The notes: generated from the letters alone by a model not told the origin. DNA of 64,000 nt from Brevundimonas sp. M20 (GCF_006547065.1 NZ_CP041243.1:2681001-2745000); one strand, 5' to 3'; shown: positions 1-9,056, counted from the stretch's first letter. A program made the numbers and translations.

Positions 1-585
1 CGGTCGGGCGCCTTCGGCGGGACAGGGCCGGACATCCGCGAAAGCTATCGACGTGAAGTGCAGCTGATCGTGCGCGCCCTGTACGGGCTGGAAGTTCCGC
101 TGGTGACGGCGGTGAACGGGCCGGCGATGGGGCTGGGTGGCGACATCGCCGGGCTGGGCGACATTCGCATCGCGTCCGAACAGGCGTCGTTCGGCGCGCC
201 CTTCCTGCGGCTGGGCATTCTGCCGGGCGACGGCGGCGCCTGGCTGCTGCCGCGCAACGTCGGCTACGCCCGGGCGGCGGAGATGCTGTTCACGGGCCGC
301 ACGGTGGATGCACGAACGGCGTATGACTGGGGCTTGGTCAACCGGGTGGTCCCGGCCGCCGACCTGCTGGACGAGGCGATGAAGACCGCAGGCGAAATCG
401 CCGCGCAGGCGCCCCACGCCCTGCGTATGACCAAGGCCCTGCTGCGTCAGGGGCGCGACGCGACCTTTGACCAGATTCTGGAGATGACAGCCGCCATGCA
501 GGCGCTGGCCCACCTGACCGACGACCATGCCGAGGGCATCGCCGCCGTGCTGGACAAGCGGAAGCCGGAGTTCAGGGGGCGGTAG
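1..585 (+). CDS. Crotonase-family enoyl-CoA hydratase/isomerase (5' end outside the window)
   Basis: The reading frame is already open at base 1, so the N-terminus is missing and about 194 residues are visible. The crotonase oxyanion region GPAMGLGGD is followed by ASFGAPF, LPGDGG and the C-terminal Y-x-W-G-L-V-N-R-V-V helix region, all typical of acyl-CoA hydratases and isomerases. By alignment from memory with rat mitochondrial hydratase, the first catalytic Glu is Asp (codon 142-144) and the second is Phe (codon 202-204). PaaG-like isomerases also lack the second Glu. The protein is therefore a crotonase whose exact reaction (hydratase or isomerase) cannot be assigned. It probably acts in fatty- or aromatic-acid degradation in the cytoplasm. 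Confidence 0.85.
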   Translation, partial: RSGAFGGTGPDIRESYRREVQLIVRALYGLEVPLVTAVNGPAMGLGGDIAGLGDIRIASEQASFGAPFLRLGILPGDGGAWLLPRNVGYARAAEMLFTGRTVDARTAYDWGLVNRVVPAADLLDEAMKTAGEIAAQAPHALRMTKALLRQGRDATFDQILEMTAAMQALAHLTDDHAEGIAAVLDKRKPEFRGR

Positions 586-907
586 ACGCCTGAACTCTGG
601 CGACCCTGAGCGCCGCATCGGTCGTGGCGATGAAGCTGTCCAGCGCCGCCCGCATGGTGCGCTCGGCCTGATCCAGAGCTCCGGAGCCGACTGAGCCGCC
701 GCCGGGCTCCAGCGAACGGACGAGAGCGGCCGTGGCCGCGGCCTCGAACACCATCGACATCCGGCGCAGACTGCCGGCCGCGTCGCTGATCACCAAACAG
801 GCCGTCTGGGTGGCCGCCAGCCGGAGCATGGCGTCACCGGTCCGGTCGGACGACGCGAGCAGGGCCTGAAGGATCGCCTCGTCCGCGGAGGCCTTCGCGT
901 CAGGCAC
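572..907 (-). CDS. Hypothetical 111-aa protein, last gene of the RebB cluster
   Basis: This small Ala-rich protein has no signal peptide or membrane segment, and I do not recognise a family. The GTG start at 907 overlaps the stop of the preceding RebB-family gene by 8 nt, so it is probably translated by coupling and belongs to the same transcript. Its 3' end overlaps the convergent crotonase gene by 14 bp. The helical, Ala-rich composition and its position suggest an accessory or regulatory role for the Reb proteins, but that rests only on neighbourhood. Confidence 0.6.
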   Translation of the reverse strand: MPDAKASADEAILQALLASSDRTGDAMLRLAATQTACLVISDAAGSLRRMSMVFEAAATAALVRSLEPGGGSVGSGALDQAERTMRAALDSFIATTDAALRVARVQASTAP

Positions 908-1310
908 CGTCGGCGCCCTCGCCCGAACGCGGAGCCGCCGACGGCGGCGGCGTGAGCCCGCTGGACCGATACAGGGCGATCACACCCTGGGTCGTCGCAG
1001 CCTGGGCCATGATGTTCTGGTTCTGCTGAGCGGTGACCGCGTTCTCGAACATGATCCCGAGCGAGTGAGCGGCTGATTGGTACAGTGAGCCCAGAGCCAT
1101 GGCCGGGGCTTCGCCCACGACCTTCACATTGGCCTGGGTGACGGCGTCGGTGATCTGGGAATTAACGGACGTGGGATAGGCCATGGTCGGGTCTTCCGAT
1201 GAAAGGGCGTCAGGGATGTCACTGGCGTCAGGCGTGTCCGGAAGCGGATCGGCGTCCGTGGGTCCGGGCGCCCCGGCAGGAGCGGGCGCGGCGCGGCGGC
1301 GAGGCGGCAT
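900..1310 (-). CDS. RebB-family R-body protein, with Pro-rich N-terminal extension
   Basis: The core beginning MAYPTSVNSQITDAV and continuing through the GEAPAMALGSLYQS region matches the RebB/'killing trait' family, whose members polymerise into R-bodies. The chosen ATG at 1310 has a GGAG about 8 nt upstream and gives 136 aa with a roughly 42-residue Pro/Asp-rich extension before the RebB core. A shorter start at 1184 (94 aa) has only a weak GGAAGA and would give a standard-length RebB. The core closely resembles the upstream paralogue at 1323-1592, consistent with tandem duplication. The C-terminal tail is Pro/Ser/Gly-rich and unlike the paralogue. Confidence 0.75.
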   Translation of the reverse strand: MPPRRRAAPAPAGAPGPTDADPLPDTPDASDIPDALSSEDPTMAYPTSVNSQITDAVTQANVKVVGEAPAMALGSLYQSAAHSLGIMFENAVTAQQNQNIMAQAATTQGVIALYRSSGLTPPPSAAPRSGEGADGA

Positions 1311-1322
1311 CGGCCGGCTCCG

Positions 1323-1592
1323 TCAGGCGGGCTTGTCAGCCGCGGGCGCGACCGGAGCCGCGGTCGCATCCAGGCTGTAGATCTGCATCACGCCCTGAAC
1401 GGTGGCCGACTGGGCCAGAACCGCCTGCTGGTTCTGGCTGGAGACCGCGTTCTCGAACGCCAGTCCGGTGGAATGCGCCATGGTCTGGTAGAGATTACCC
1501 ATGGCGACAGCAGGGGACTCGCCCAGAACCTTAACATTGCTCTGGGTGATCGCGTCGGTAACCTGATCGTTCACTGAGGTCGGGAAGGCCAC
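1323..1592 (-). CDS. RebB-family R-body protein
   Basis: The 89-aa product begins (V/M)AFPTSVNDQVTDAI and contains GESPAVAMGNLYQTMAHSTG, the conserved RebB core, followed by an Ala/Pro-rich tail. I chose the GTG at 1592 because an AGGAGA lies 6 nt upstream; an in-frame start at 1625 would add 11 residues that the family lacks. RebB-type proteins are small subunits that form coiled R-bodies in Caedibacter and occur widely in proteobacteria. Here it leads a three-gene run (1592 to 572). No RebA, RebC or RebD partner is visible in the window, so whether a structure forms is unknown. Confidence 0.8.
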   Translation of the reverse strand: MAFPTSVNDQVTDAITQSNVKVLGESPAVAMGNLYQTMAHSTGLAFENAVSSQNQQAVLAQSATVQGVMQIYSLDATAAPVAPAADKPA

Positions 1593-1684
1593 GGCGTCTC
1601 TCCTGTGAAGCTTGAGAGAGCGCACATTACGACGCCCGCAAAGATTGTACAGAAATTAAAAACCGCCGCTATCCGAGAAGAGTC

Positions 1685-2842
1685 TTAACGCCCCGCCCGC
1701 GCCGGCCCCAGGCCAAGGGTGAGGGCGAAGACGCCGAAGCAGATCAGGCTGGACAGGGTCAGCGCCGCCACGGGCGACACGTCGATCACCAGCGCATAGG
1801 CCGCCGGGGCCACCGCTTGCAGATACCGCGCGGGGGTCAGGACCAGCGCCTGCCGGACCGCGTACCGATCCGGGCCGAAAACGTGCAGCGGCAGAACGCC
1901 GGACGCCACGGAAAGCATGCCGTTGCCCAGCCCCTGCCCCACCGCAAGCAAGGGCGCCAGACGCGCACCCCCCGCGACGGCCAGCGCCGCTCCCAGAGGG
2001 TGAAACAGGGACGCGATGCGGACGGTCAGCACCGGATGCGAACGGTGCAGGACGAGCAGATCGAACAGGCGGGCCGCGACCGCGCTGGCGGCCGTCAGCC
2101 CCGCCGCCCAGGCCGCGTGGACCGGGTTCAGTCCCAGATCACCGAGCAAACGCGGCAGATGTGCGCCCATGGCGGTCGAGACCATCCAGCCGCCCGCGAA
2201 GACGCCCGCGATCTGGATCATCCGGCGGTCCCACAGGACCGGCCGCGCCCGGTCCGCCTTCGGACAGGGAGCCGATGCTCGATGGCCGGGCAGCAGCAGC
2301 ACCGTCAGCGGCAGGCAGACCAGCAGATGGGCCGTCGCCCAGACCAGACAGGCGGTGCGCCAGTCGGCGGCCTCGATCACCATGCGACTGACCGGCCAGC
2401 CGAGACCGCCGCCCAGCGCGCCGATCAGGGACACGGCGGTGATCGGCCGCCGGGCCGCCGCCCCGTGGATCTGGACCAACAGGGCGAAGGCCGTGCCGTA
2501 CATCCCGATGGACATGCCCAGCCCCAGCAGGGCGACCCCGGCCAGCAAGACCGCTCCTGACGGCGCGCAGGCGATCAGCGAAAGGGCTCCGGTGAAAGCC
2601 AGATGCGCCGCGCCGAGCACGCGCCGCCCGCCCCGCCGCTCGATCCAGCGCCCGCCGAACGGGGTCAGCGCCGCGGAGATCAGAAAGGCGACGGACAGGG
2701 CGGCGAAGACGGCGGATGCGGGCAGATCGAAGGCGCGCGCCATCGGCTCCCCCAACACGCCGAGCAGGTAGTAGCTGGAGGCGAAGGCCACCATCTGACC
2801 AAGGCCGAGGATGGGAACCACGAGGAAGGTGCGAACGGACAT
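1685..2842 (-). CDS. MFS transporter
   Basis: The 385-aa protein has about 12 hydrophobic segments and the loop GGRWIERRGGRRVLG after TM2, the MFS motif A region, which marks it as a major facilitator inner-membrane permease. The substrate cannot be read from sequence. It is divergent from the LysR gene at 2896 with only 53 bp between starts, a classic arrangement in which the regulator controls the transporter. A 92-bp gap separates it from the downstream RebB genes on the same strand. Confidence 0.85.
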   Translation of the reverse strand: MSVRTFLVVPILGLGQMVAFASSYYLLGVLGEPMARAFDLPASAVFAALSVAFLISAALTPFGGRWIERRGGRRVLGAAHLAFTGALSLIACAPSGAVLLAGVALLGLGMSIGMYGTAFALLVQIHGAAARRPITAVSLIGALGGGLGWPVSRMVIEAADWRTACLVWATAHLLVCLPLTVLLLPGHRASAPCPKADRARPVLWDRRMIQIAGVFAGGWMVSTAMGAHLPRLLGDLGLNPVHAAWAAGLTAASAVAARLFDLLVLHRSHPVLTVRIASLFHPLGAALAVAGGARLAPLLAVGQGLGNGMLSVASGVLPLHVFGPDRYAVRQALVLTPARYLQAVAPAAYALVIDVSPVAALTLSSLICFGVFALTLGLGPARAGR

Positions 2843-2895
2843 GGCGCTGGATCGCGGGATTGCTCGTCCGGCGAAAGCGACATATCCGCGTTGCC

Positions 2896-3765
2896 ATGTT
2901 CGAAAACCTCACACCCCGGAGCGGCCTGCCGTCACTTAACGGACTGAGGGCGTTCGAGGCCATGGGGCGGACCGGCAGCGCCACCCGCGCGGCGCAGGAG
3001 CTGAACGTGACCCACAGCGCGGTCAGCCGTCAGGTGAAGGCGCTGGAGGCGGCGCTGGGCGTTCGCCTGTTCGAGGGACCGAAACACGGACTGCGGCTGA
3101 CCGAGCAGGGGCGCACGCTTTTGGCCGGGCTGACCGAGGGCTTCGACAAGCTGGCCGCCGCTGTCGGACGGATCCGGGAGCGCCGCGAACTGCGTCTGGC
3201 GGTGCATCCCAGCCTGGCCGTCAAATGGCTGGTGCCAAGGCTGGCCGATCTTGAGTCGCGCCACCCCGAGATCGTGCTGCACATCACCGAACTGGAGAAC
3301 CGGGCGCTGAAGCAGAGGGGCGCCGATCTGGCGCTCAGGCACGTCGATGCGGCGATGCGCGACACACCCGGGCTGGAGGTTCTGGCGGAGAACCGGGTCG
3401 GACCGGTCTGCGCACCGGCGCTGGCCGCCTCGATCATGACGTCGACACGGCTGATCACGCGCACCCGCGAAATCGCCTGGGCGGAATGGAGCGAACTCAG
3501 CGGGCAGGCGCAGCCCGGAGGCCGCAGCCGGGTCCTGCCGCATCAGCATGTGGTGTTGGACGCGGCCCTGGCGGGGCTGGGCGCGGCGGTGCTGCCGTGG
3601 ATGATCGTGGCGGATGACATCGCCGCGGGACGACTGGTCGCCCCGTTCGGCTTCGTTCCCAACGACGGGGCGCTGGCCCTGATCCGGAACGGCGGAGAGC
3701 CGGACAGCGCCGAGCGGACCCTGATGCGCTGGCTGAAGGATCAGGCGCGCGCGACGCACGCCTGA
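2896..3765 (+). CDS. LysR-family transcriptional regulator (GcvA-like)
   Basis: The ATG at 2896 gives 289 aa starting MFENLTPRSGLPSLNGLRAFEAMGR. The N-terminal winged helix-turn-helix contains G-S-A-T-R-A-A-Q-E-L-N-V-T-H-S-A-V-S-R-Q, with the LFEG(P)KHGL linker near residue 60, and a periplasmic-binding-protein-like effector domain follows. The spacing and the SAVSRQVKALE helix resemble GcvA-type members. In-frame starts upstream would run through the MFS promoter and are rejected. It probably regulates the divergent MFS gene, and the effector is unknown. Confidence 0.88.
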   Translation: MFENLTPRSGLPSLNGLRAFEAMGRTGSATRAAQELNVTHSAVSRQVKALEAALGVRLFEGPKHGLRLTEQGRTLLAGLTEGFDKLAAAVGRIRERRELRLAVHPSLAVKWLVPRLADLESRHPEIVLHITELENRALKQRGADLALRHVDAAMRDTPGLEVLAENRVGPVCAPALAASIMTSTRLITRTREIAWAEWSELSGQAQPGGRSRVLPHQHVVLDAALAGLGAAVLPWMIVADDIAAGRLVAPFGFVPNDGALALIRNGGEPDSAERTLMRWLKDQARATHA

Positions 3766-3777
3766 TCCCTGAAGTCA

Positions 3778-4791
3778 TCAGCCCTGACGGGCGGGCGCCT
3801 GCATCGAGCGGTTGGCCGGCACGCCCACCGAAGGCGTGCGCGACGCACCGGCGGTCTGGCCCGGCTTCATGAACTTCACCAGCACGCGCTGACCGATCAG
3901 CAGGGGCGCGTCACCGGCCGAAACCACGACCTCCACCACGCGCTCGTCCGAACGCTGCGAGGGATCGTCCGAGGCCAGTTTGCGAGCGCCGAAGACGGCG
4001 GCGCGACGCATGACCGTACCGACATAGACCTTGGACGGATCACCTTCCGGCGTGATCTCGACCTGCTGACCGTCGGCGACGTTCGGAATGTCGCTTTCCA
4101 CGATTTCAGCGCGGGCGATACGCGGCGCGTCGGGCTCCAGATCAAACATGTTGGACACGTTCAGGGTCGAGGCGCCGGCGCCCGGGTTGGCGTAACGGCG
4201 CACGATGCGCCCGGCCGAGGGCGAACGGATGATCGTCAGTTCGACGTCATAGGCAGCCTGATCGCGACGGGCGCGAGCGGTCTGGACCGTCGCCTGCTGC
4301 GAGCCGAGGCGGGCTTCGGCCTGGGCGATGGCGTCGCGGGCCTGATCGAGGCGTTGGGCCGCGACGAAGTTGGTGGCGGCCAGACGCTCCATGCGCTCGT
4401 ACTCACGACGGGCGGCGCGGATGTCGACCTGGATCAGGCGCAACTGGCTCTCGGCCGAGGCCAGATCGGCGTTGGCGGTCTGCAGGGCCAAGCGGGGCTC
4501 GTCGTCTTCCTGACGGGCGAGAATCTGTCCGGCGACGACACGGTCGCCTTCCTGCACCAGCACCTCGCGCACGACCCCGCCGCGACGGGCCGCGATCTGG
4601 ATGATGCCGCCCTCGATATCGACCTTGCCGTTTGCGATGGCGGCATACGGGCTTTCAACCTTCTCGGCGGCGGCCTTCTCTTCCTCGGCCTTCTTCGCCT
4701 TGGCGTTACCTTGCAGGACGAGGAACCCGACCACGATCAGGATGACGCACGCCAGGCCGATCCAGAGCCATTTGTTTTTGAGGAAGCGCAT
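3778..4791 (-). CDS. HlyD/DevB-type membrane fusion protein of an ABC exporter
   Basis: The 337-aa protein has one N-terminal membrane anchor (about residues 8-27), then a lipoyl-like half motif (GGIIQIAARRGGVVREVLVQEGD), a coiled coil (about 95-180) and the second lipoyl half and beta-barrel (IIRSPSAGRIVRRY). This is the periplasmic adaptor architecture of DevB-like proteins. It is the last gene of an operon with an ABC ATPase (26 bp upstream) and an FtsX-type permease, as in cyanobacterial devBCA. The likely role is export of a lipid, glycolipid or small molecule across the envelope, and the substrate is unknown. Confidence 0.85.
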   Translation of the reverse strand: MRFLKNKWLWIGLACVILIVVGFLVLQGNAKAKKAEEEKAAAEKVESPYAAIANGKVDIEGGIIQIAARRGGVVREVLVQEGDRVVAGQILARQEDDEPRLALQTANADLASAESQLRLIQVDIRAARREYERMERLAATNFVAAQRLDQARDAIAQAEARLGSQQATVQTARARRDQAAYDVELTIIRSPSAGRIVRRYANPGAGASTLNVSNMFDLEPDAPRIARAEIVESDIPNVADGQQVEITPEGDPSKVYVGTVMRRAAVFGARKLASDDPSQRSDERVVEVVVSAGDAPLLIGQRVLVKFMKPGQTAGASRTPSVGVPANRSMQAPARQG

Positions 4792-4817
4792 AATGTTTCT
4801 CGGTCCGGAAAGGGCGT

Positions 4818-5573
4818 TCAGTGCGACGCCAGGGCGGCGTCAGGATTGGGGGTTCGGCGCTCGTCACTGGTGATGACGCCGTCTTCGATGTGGATGACCC
4901 GGTCGGCCCAGGCCTCGAGGCGTGGGTCGTGGGTCACGCAGATGACCGCGGCGCCGTGCTCGGTGGCGGCGCGACGCAGCAGGCGGATGACCACCTGACC
5001 GTTCTCGCCGTCGAGCGCCGATGTCGGCTCGTCCGCGAACAGGATGTGCGGGTCCTTGGCGAGGGCGCGGGCGATGGCCACGCGCTGCTTCTCACCACCG
5101 GACAGGGCGGTCGGACGCTGGTGCAGGCGGTGGCCAAGGCCGACCTCCTCCAGCGCCAGCCGGGCGCGCTTCTTGGCATCACCCTTGGACAGCCCCTGAA
5201 ACTTCAGCACGATCTCGACCTGCTGCAGGGCGCTCAGGGCCGGGAACAGGTTGAACCCCTGGAAGATGAAGCCGCAATGATCGAGGCGGAACCTGTCGAT
5301 CTTGCTCGTGGAGAAGCTCCACAGATCATCGACGTCCAGTGCATCGACACGGCCCTCCTCGGGACGCAGCAGGCCGGACAGGGCGGCGATCAGGGTCGAT
5401 TTGCCCGACCCCGACGGCCCCATGACCATGGTCAGATCGCCGTGGCGCGCGTCGAAATCGACGCCCTTCAGCACCTGCACAAAGCTTTTGCCCGACTTGA
5501 ATCGCTTGACCAGACCCTTGGCCTCGATGGCGAAGTCGCCGTGCTTTCCGTGAACCTTGGTATGGCCGGTCAT
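4818..5573 (-). CDS. ABC transporter ATP-binding protein (DevA/LolD-like)
   Basis: The 251-aa protein carries Walker A GPSGSGKST (about residues 52-60), the signature LSGGEKQR, Walker B ILFADEP and a switch His in VTHDPR. These mark a MacB/LolD/DevA-class ATPase that pairs with FtsX-type permeases. The start ATG at 5573 overlaps the permease stop by 4 nt (ATGA). It powers the complex formed with the permease and the HlyD-type adaptor on either side. Longer in-frame extensions lie inside the permease gene and are not used. Confidence 0.92.
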   Translation of the reverse strand: MTGHTKVHGKHGDFAIEAKGLVKRFKSGKSFVQVLKGVDFDARHGDLTMVMGPSGSGKSTLIAALSGLLRPEEGRVDALDVDDLWSFSTSKIDRFRLDHCGFIFQGFNLFPALSALQQVEIVLKFQGLSKGDAKKRARLALEEVGLGHRLHQRPTALSGGEKQRVAIARALAKDPHILFADEPTSALDGENGQVVIRLLRRAATEHGAAVICVTHDPRLEAWADRVIHIEDGVITSDERRTPNPDAALASH

Positions 5574-6742
5574 CGCAGCAGGTCCGCAGGTTGGCTGTTC
5601 TTGAGAATGCCGAGCGACAGCAGGCCGGACAGCATGGCGATGATGATCAGACCGCCGCCGACGATCAGCAGCAGGCCGAACGGAAGGGCGATGATGACGG
5701 CGTTGGCCATCGCGAACAGCGAGATCAACCAGGTCAGGAAGATCGCCGCGACCACCCCGACGCAACCGACCCAGAAGCTGAGCTCCATAACAATGCGACG
5801 CAGGCTGCCCATGCCGACGCCAAGGGCGCGCAGCGAGGCGAACTCCTTGATGTTGGCCATGATGGCGCCGCGCAGGGTCTGCCAAGTGATGGCCACGCCG
5901 ATAATGGTGCCCAGCACCACGCATCCGCCGATGATGATGACCAGAATGCCCTCCTGGAACATGGCGCCGGCGTTGGCGTCCGCCAGCTGCTGACGGGTCC
6001 AGGCCTTCCACTGGCCGTCGCCCTGGACGTTCAGCTCATCGGCCACGCGCTGGGCCTGAGAGGGATCGGACAGCTTGACCATCAGCGGACCGACGCGCGG
6101 TCCTGTATCGGCCTGCCCGACCATGCGCAGCGTGTCGCGCGACATGATCACGGTGGCCTGCATCATGTTCGGGTAGCCACGCGTAATGCCCACCACGGTG
6201 ACGGTTTGCCCGTTGTACAGCGCCCGGTCGCCGAGCTTCACGCCCAGCTTGCTGGTCGCGGTCTCGTCGATGGCGACGGTGTAGGGCTGACGCAGGGCGT
6301 CGACCAGTTCCTGCGAATAGTCCGTCGGAATGGTCACCGAGCCGGGCGTGGTATCGATGACCATGGACTGCACGAACTGCTGCCGGGGCGCGCCCATCTT
6401 GGCGCGATCGGCCTGGGACATCGTGGGATCGACGTTCTTCACCGACTGGAAGGAACCGCCCGCGCCGTCCAGCGGCTGGACCTCCACCACGGCCGGATTG
6501 CGATAGGCCAGGGGGATAAAGCGACGCGGCACGCCCGACGGTCCGCCGATCAGGCTGGTGGCGCCCGGCTGCATGATGATGATGTCGGCGCTGGAGCGCT
6601 CGATGGTCGCGGTGAAGCCCTTGCCGATGCCGATGAAGACACCGGTCATCGCCAGCACCAGCAGACCCGACAGCGCGAGCGCCATCACAGCCGCCATGTA
6701 GCGGCGCCATTCGTACAGGAGGGTTGAGAGTGCTAGCGACAT
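5570..6742 (-). CDS. ABC transporter permease, FtsX/DevC type
   Basis: The 390-aa protein has an N-terminal TM (about residues 15-38), a large periplasmic MacB-PCD-like domain, and three C-terminal TMs (from about residue 265), which is the FtsX/MacB topology. It heads the devCAB-like operon running to 3778 and is divergent from the first S46 peptidase with 191 bp between starts. That gap must hold the promoters of both units, but I could not fix a consensus in it. Confidence 0.88.
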   Translation of the reverse strand: MSLALSTLLYEWRRYMAAVMALALSGLLVLAMTGVFIGIGKGFTATIERSSADIIIMQPGATSLIGGPSGVPRRFIPLAYRNPAVVEVQPLDGAGGSFQSVKNVDPTMSQADRAKMGAPRQQFVQSMVIDTTPGSVTIPTDYSQELVDALRQPYTVAIDETATSKLGVKLGDRALYNGQTVTVVGITRGYPNMMQATVIMSRDTLRMVGQADTGPRVGPLMVKLSDPSQAQRVADELNVQGDGQWKAWTRQQLADANAGAMFQEGILVIIIGGCVVLGTIIGVAITWQTLRGAIMANIKEFASLRALGVGMGSLRRIVMELSFWVGCVGVVAAIFLTWLISLFAMANAVIIALPFGLLLIVGGGLIIIAMLSGLLSLGILKNSQPADLLR

Positions 6743-6933
6743 GAACTGTGACGTATCCCCGACGTTGGTCGCTATGTGACCGCCCCTGTGGTTGTGGCCA
6801 AGTTAAATCGGGGTAAGGCGATCACCGTTCAGGCAGGACCCGCGCGGGAAACCGTGGACGACCGGCGGAGACTGGCGCTAGGTACGCGCCAAGAGGGCCG
6901 GCGAAGAGGGTCGAGCCCAGAGGAGACCACTTC

Positions 6934-9027
6934 ATGCTGTTCCGCTCGTTGCGTTCCGCCGTTCAGGCGACCGCGTCCATCATCGCCGTCGGCGGCGTCA
7001 TGGCCATCATGGCCGCGCCGGACACCGCCCGGGCGGACGAAGGCATGTGGACCTATGACAACTTCCCCATCGCGACGGTGAACCAGCGCTACGGCACCCG
7101 CATCGACCAGCAGTGGCTGGACCGCGTGCGCAACGCCTCGGTCCGCATCCAGGGCTGCTCGGCCTCCTTCGTCTCGCCGGAAGGCCTGATCCTGACCAAC
7201 TGGCACTGCGTCGTCGGCTGCTCGCAGGAACTGTCGACGCCCAGCGAAGACCTGGTGAAGAACGGTTTCCTGTCGGCCACCCGTGAGGAGGAGCGCCGCT
7301 GCCCCGGTCAGACCGCCGAGGTGCTGACCGAGATCGTGGACGTCACCGACCTTGTTCTGGCGGCCGGCGCGGGCCTCGAAGGCGCGGCCTTCAACACCGC
7401 GCGCTCGGCCGAGATCAACAAGATCCAGCAGGAAGCCTGCGCCGGCGATGCGAAGTTCAACTGTCAGGTCATCAGCTTCTACCGCGGCGGTAAGTACGCC
7501 CTGTACAAGTTCCGCAAGTACGACGACGTCCGCCTGGTCTTCGCGCCGGAAAATCAGGCCGCTTTCTTCGGGGGGGATCCCGACAATTTCAACTTCCCGC
7601 GCTACGCTCTGGATGCCGCCTTCCTGCGCGCGTACGAGGACGGCAAGCCGGTTGAAGTCGGCAACAACTATCTGCGCTGGAACCCGAACGCTCCGGCCGA
7701 AGGCGACGTAACCTTCGTGTCGGGCAATCCCGGTTCGACCTCGCGCCTGCTGACCATGAGCCAGCTGGAGCGCCTGCGCGATCAGCAACTGCCAATCACC
7801 CTGATCCAGAGCTCGGAACTGCGTGGTCGCCTGCTCGAGTACTCGCTGACCGGCGATGAGGCGAAGCGCGTCTCGTTTGACCCCATCTTCGGCCTCGAGA
7901 ACAGCTTCAAGGTCTACTACGGCCAGCAAGGCGCCCTGACCGACCCGGCCTTCATGGCCCGCAAGCGTGAGGAAGAGAACGAGCTGCGCGCCCGCGTCGC
8001 CGCCGACCCCTCGCTGGTGCAGCGCATCGGCGATCCGTGGGCCGACCTGGAGCGCGTGCAGGGCGTCGCCCGCGACCTGTACCTGCCCTACCGCCAGCTG
8101 GAGCAATCGGCCGGCGGCGGTTCGCAGCTGTATTCCTACGCCCGCGCGATCGTCCGTGCGGCCAAGAACACCAACCTGACCCCTGAACAGCGCGCCCGGA
8201 TGTCCGCCGCGATCTCGGCCGAAACGCCGATCTACACGGACATGGAAGAAATCCGTCTGCGCTACTGGCTGTCGAAGACCCGCGAGTATCTGACGGTCGA
8301 CAATCCGCAGGTGAAGGCAATGCTGGGACGCGAAAGCCCGGAAGCGTTGGCTGACCGCCTGATCTCGGGCACCAAGCTGGCCGACCCGGCCTTCCGCGCC
8401 CAGGCGCTGACCATGACCGCCGAACAGCTGGCCGCCGCCGATCCGCTGCTGGCCTTCGTGCTGGCCAACGACGACGCGGCCGCCGCCGTCGGCGCCCGCT
8501 GGAACGCCGAGGTCAACGCCCCCACCGCCCGCGCCGCCGAGAAGGTCGCCCAGGCCCGCTTCGCGGTCTACGGCACCAACCTGTATCCGGACGCCACCTT
8601 CAGCCTGCGCCTGTCTTACGGCCAGGTGCAGGGCTGGACCTACCGCGGCGTGACCGTGCCGCCGTTCACCTACATGGGCGGCCTTTACGAGCGGGCCACC
8701 GGTTCGGAGCCGTTCAACGCGGCCCAGGCCTTCATCGACAACGAGGCCCGCGTGAACAAGGCCACGGTCTATGACTTCACCTCGACCAACGACATCATCG
8801 GCGGCAACTCGGGCTCGCCCGTGATCAACGCCAACGGTGAAGTGATCGGCGCCGCCTTCGACGGCAACATCCACTCGCTGGGCGGCTCTTTCGGCTACGA
8901 CGGTGAACTGAACCGCACCGTCTCGGTCTCGACCGCCGCGATCACCGAAGCGCTGCGCAACATCTATCCGAGCCCGCGCCTGCTTCAGGAACTGGGCGTC
9001 GACCGTCCGCAACGTCGCCGCCGCTAA
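6934..9027 (+). CDS. S46-family dipeptidyl peptidase (DPP7-like specificity residue)
   Basis: The 697-aa secreted serine exopeptidase has a signal peptide ending about ARA|DEGMW (residues 34-40). The S46 triad is visible: His91 in TNWHCVVG, Asp227 in YALDAAFLRAY and Ser626 in GGNSGSP. In S46 enzymes the residue 18 after the catalytic Ser sets P1 preference (Gly in DPP7, Arg in DPP11). Here it is Gly, so hydrophobic P1 is predicted. Length is close to the usual ~700. GAGGAG about 7 nt before the ATG supports the start. A paralogue follows immediately, and both probably release dipeptides in the periplasm for amino-acid nutrition. Confidence 0.92.
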   Translation: MLFRSLRSAVQATASIIAVGGVMAIMAAPDTARADEGMWTYDNFPIATVNQRYGTRIDQQWLDRVRNASVRIQGCSASFVSPEGLILTNWHCVVGCSQELSTPSEDLVKNGFLSATREEERRCPGQTAEVLTEIVDVTDLVLAAGAGLEGAAFNTARSAEINKIQQEACAGDAKFNCQVISFYRGGKYALYKFRKYDDVRLVFAPENQAAFFGGDPDNFNFPRYALDAAFLRAYEDGKPVEVGNNYLRWNPNAPAEGDVTFVSGNPGSTSRLLTMSQLERLRDQQLPITLIQSSELRGRLLEYSLTGDEAKRVSFDPIFGLENSFKVYYGQQGALTDPAFMARKREEENELRARVAADPSLVQRIGDPWADLERVQGVARDLYLPYRQLEQSAGGGSQLYSYARAIVRAAKNTNLTPEQRARMSAAISAETPIYTDMEEIRLRYWLSKTREYLTVDNPQVKAMLGRESPEALADRLISGTKLADPAFRAQALTMTAEQLAAADPLLAFVLANDDAAAAVGARWNAEVNAPTARAAEKVAQARFAVYGTNLYPDATFSLRLSYGQVQGWTYRGVTVPPFTYMGGLYERATGSEPFNAAQAFIDNEARVNKATVYDFTSTNDIIGGNSGSPVINANGEVIGAAFDGNIHSLGGSFGYDGELNRTVSVSTAAITEALRNIYPSPRLLQELGVDRPQRRRR

Positions 9028-9056
9028 GACCGGCGCGACATCGTCGTACCTTCGAG

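Noticed and set aside
1184..1310. Treating the 42-residue extension of the second RebB as certain
   Set aside because: The GGAG before 1310 favours it, but a standard RebB length from 1184 is also possible, so it is given only as the preferred start.
1593..1684. Promoter for the RebB cluster (TACAAT at 1644-1649 on the minus strand)
   Set aside because: A -10-like hexamer is present but no matching -35 at 16-18 bp; too weak to call.
6829..9012. 727-codon open frame antisense to the S46 gene
   Set aside because: It is the high-GC shadow of a real gene with a signal peptide and catalytic triad; the antisense product is Arg/Gly/His-rich with no motif or ribosome site.
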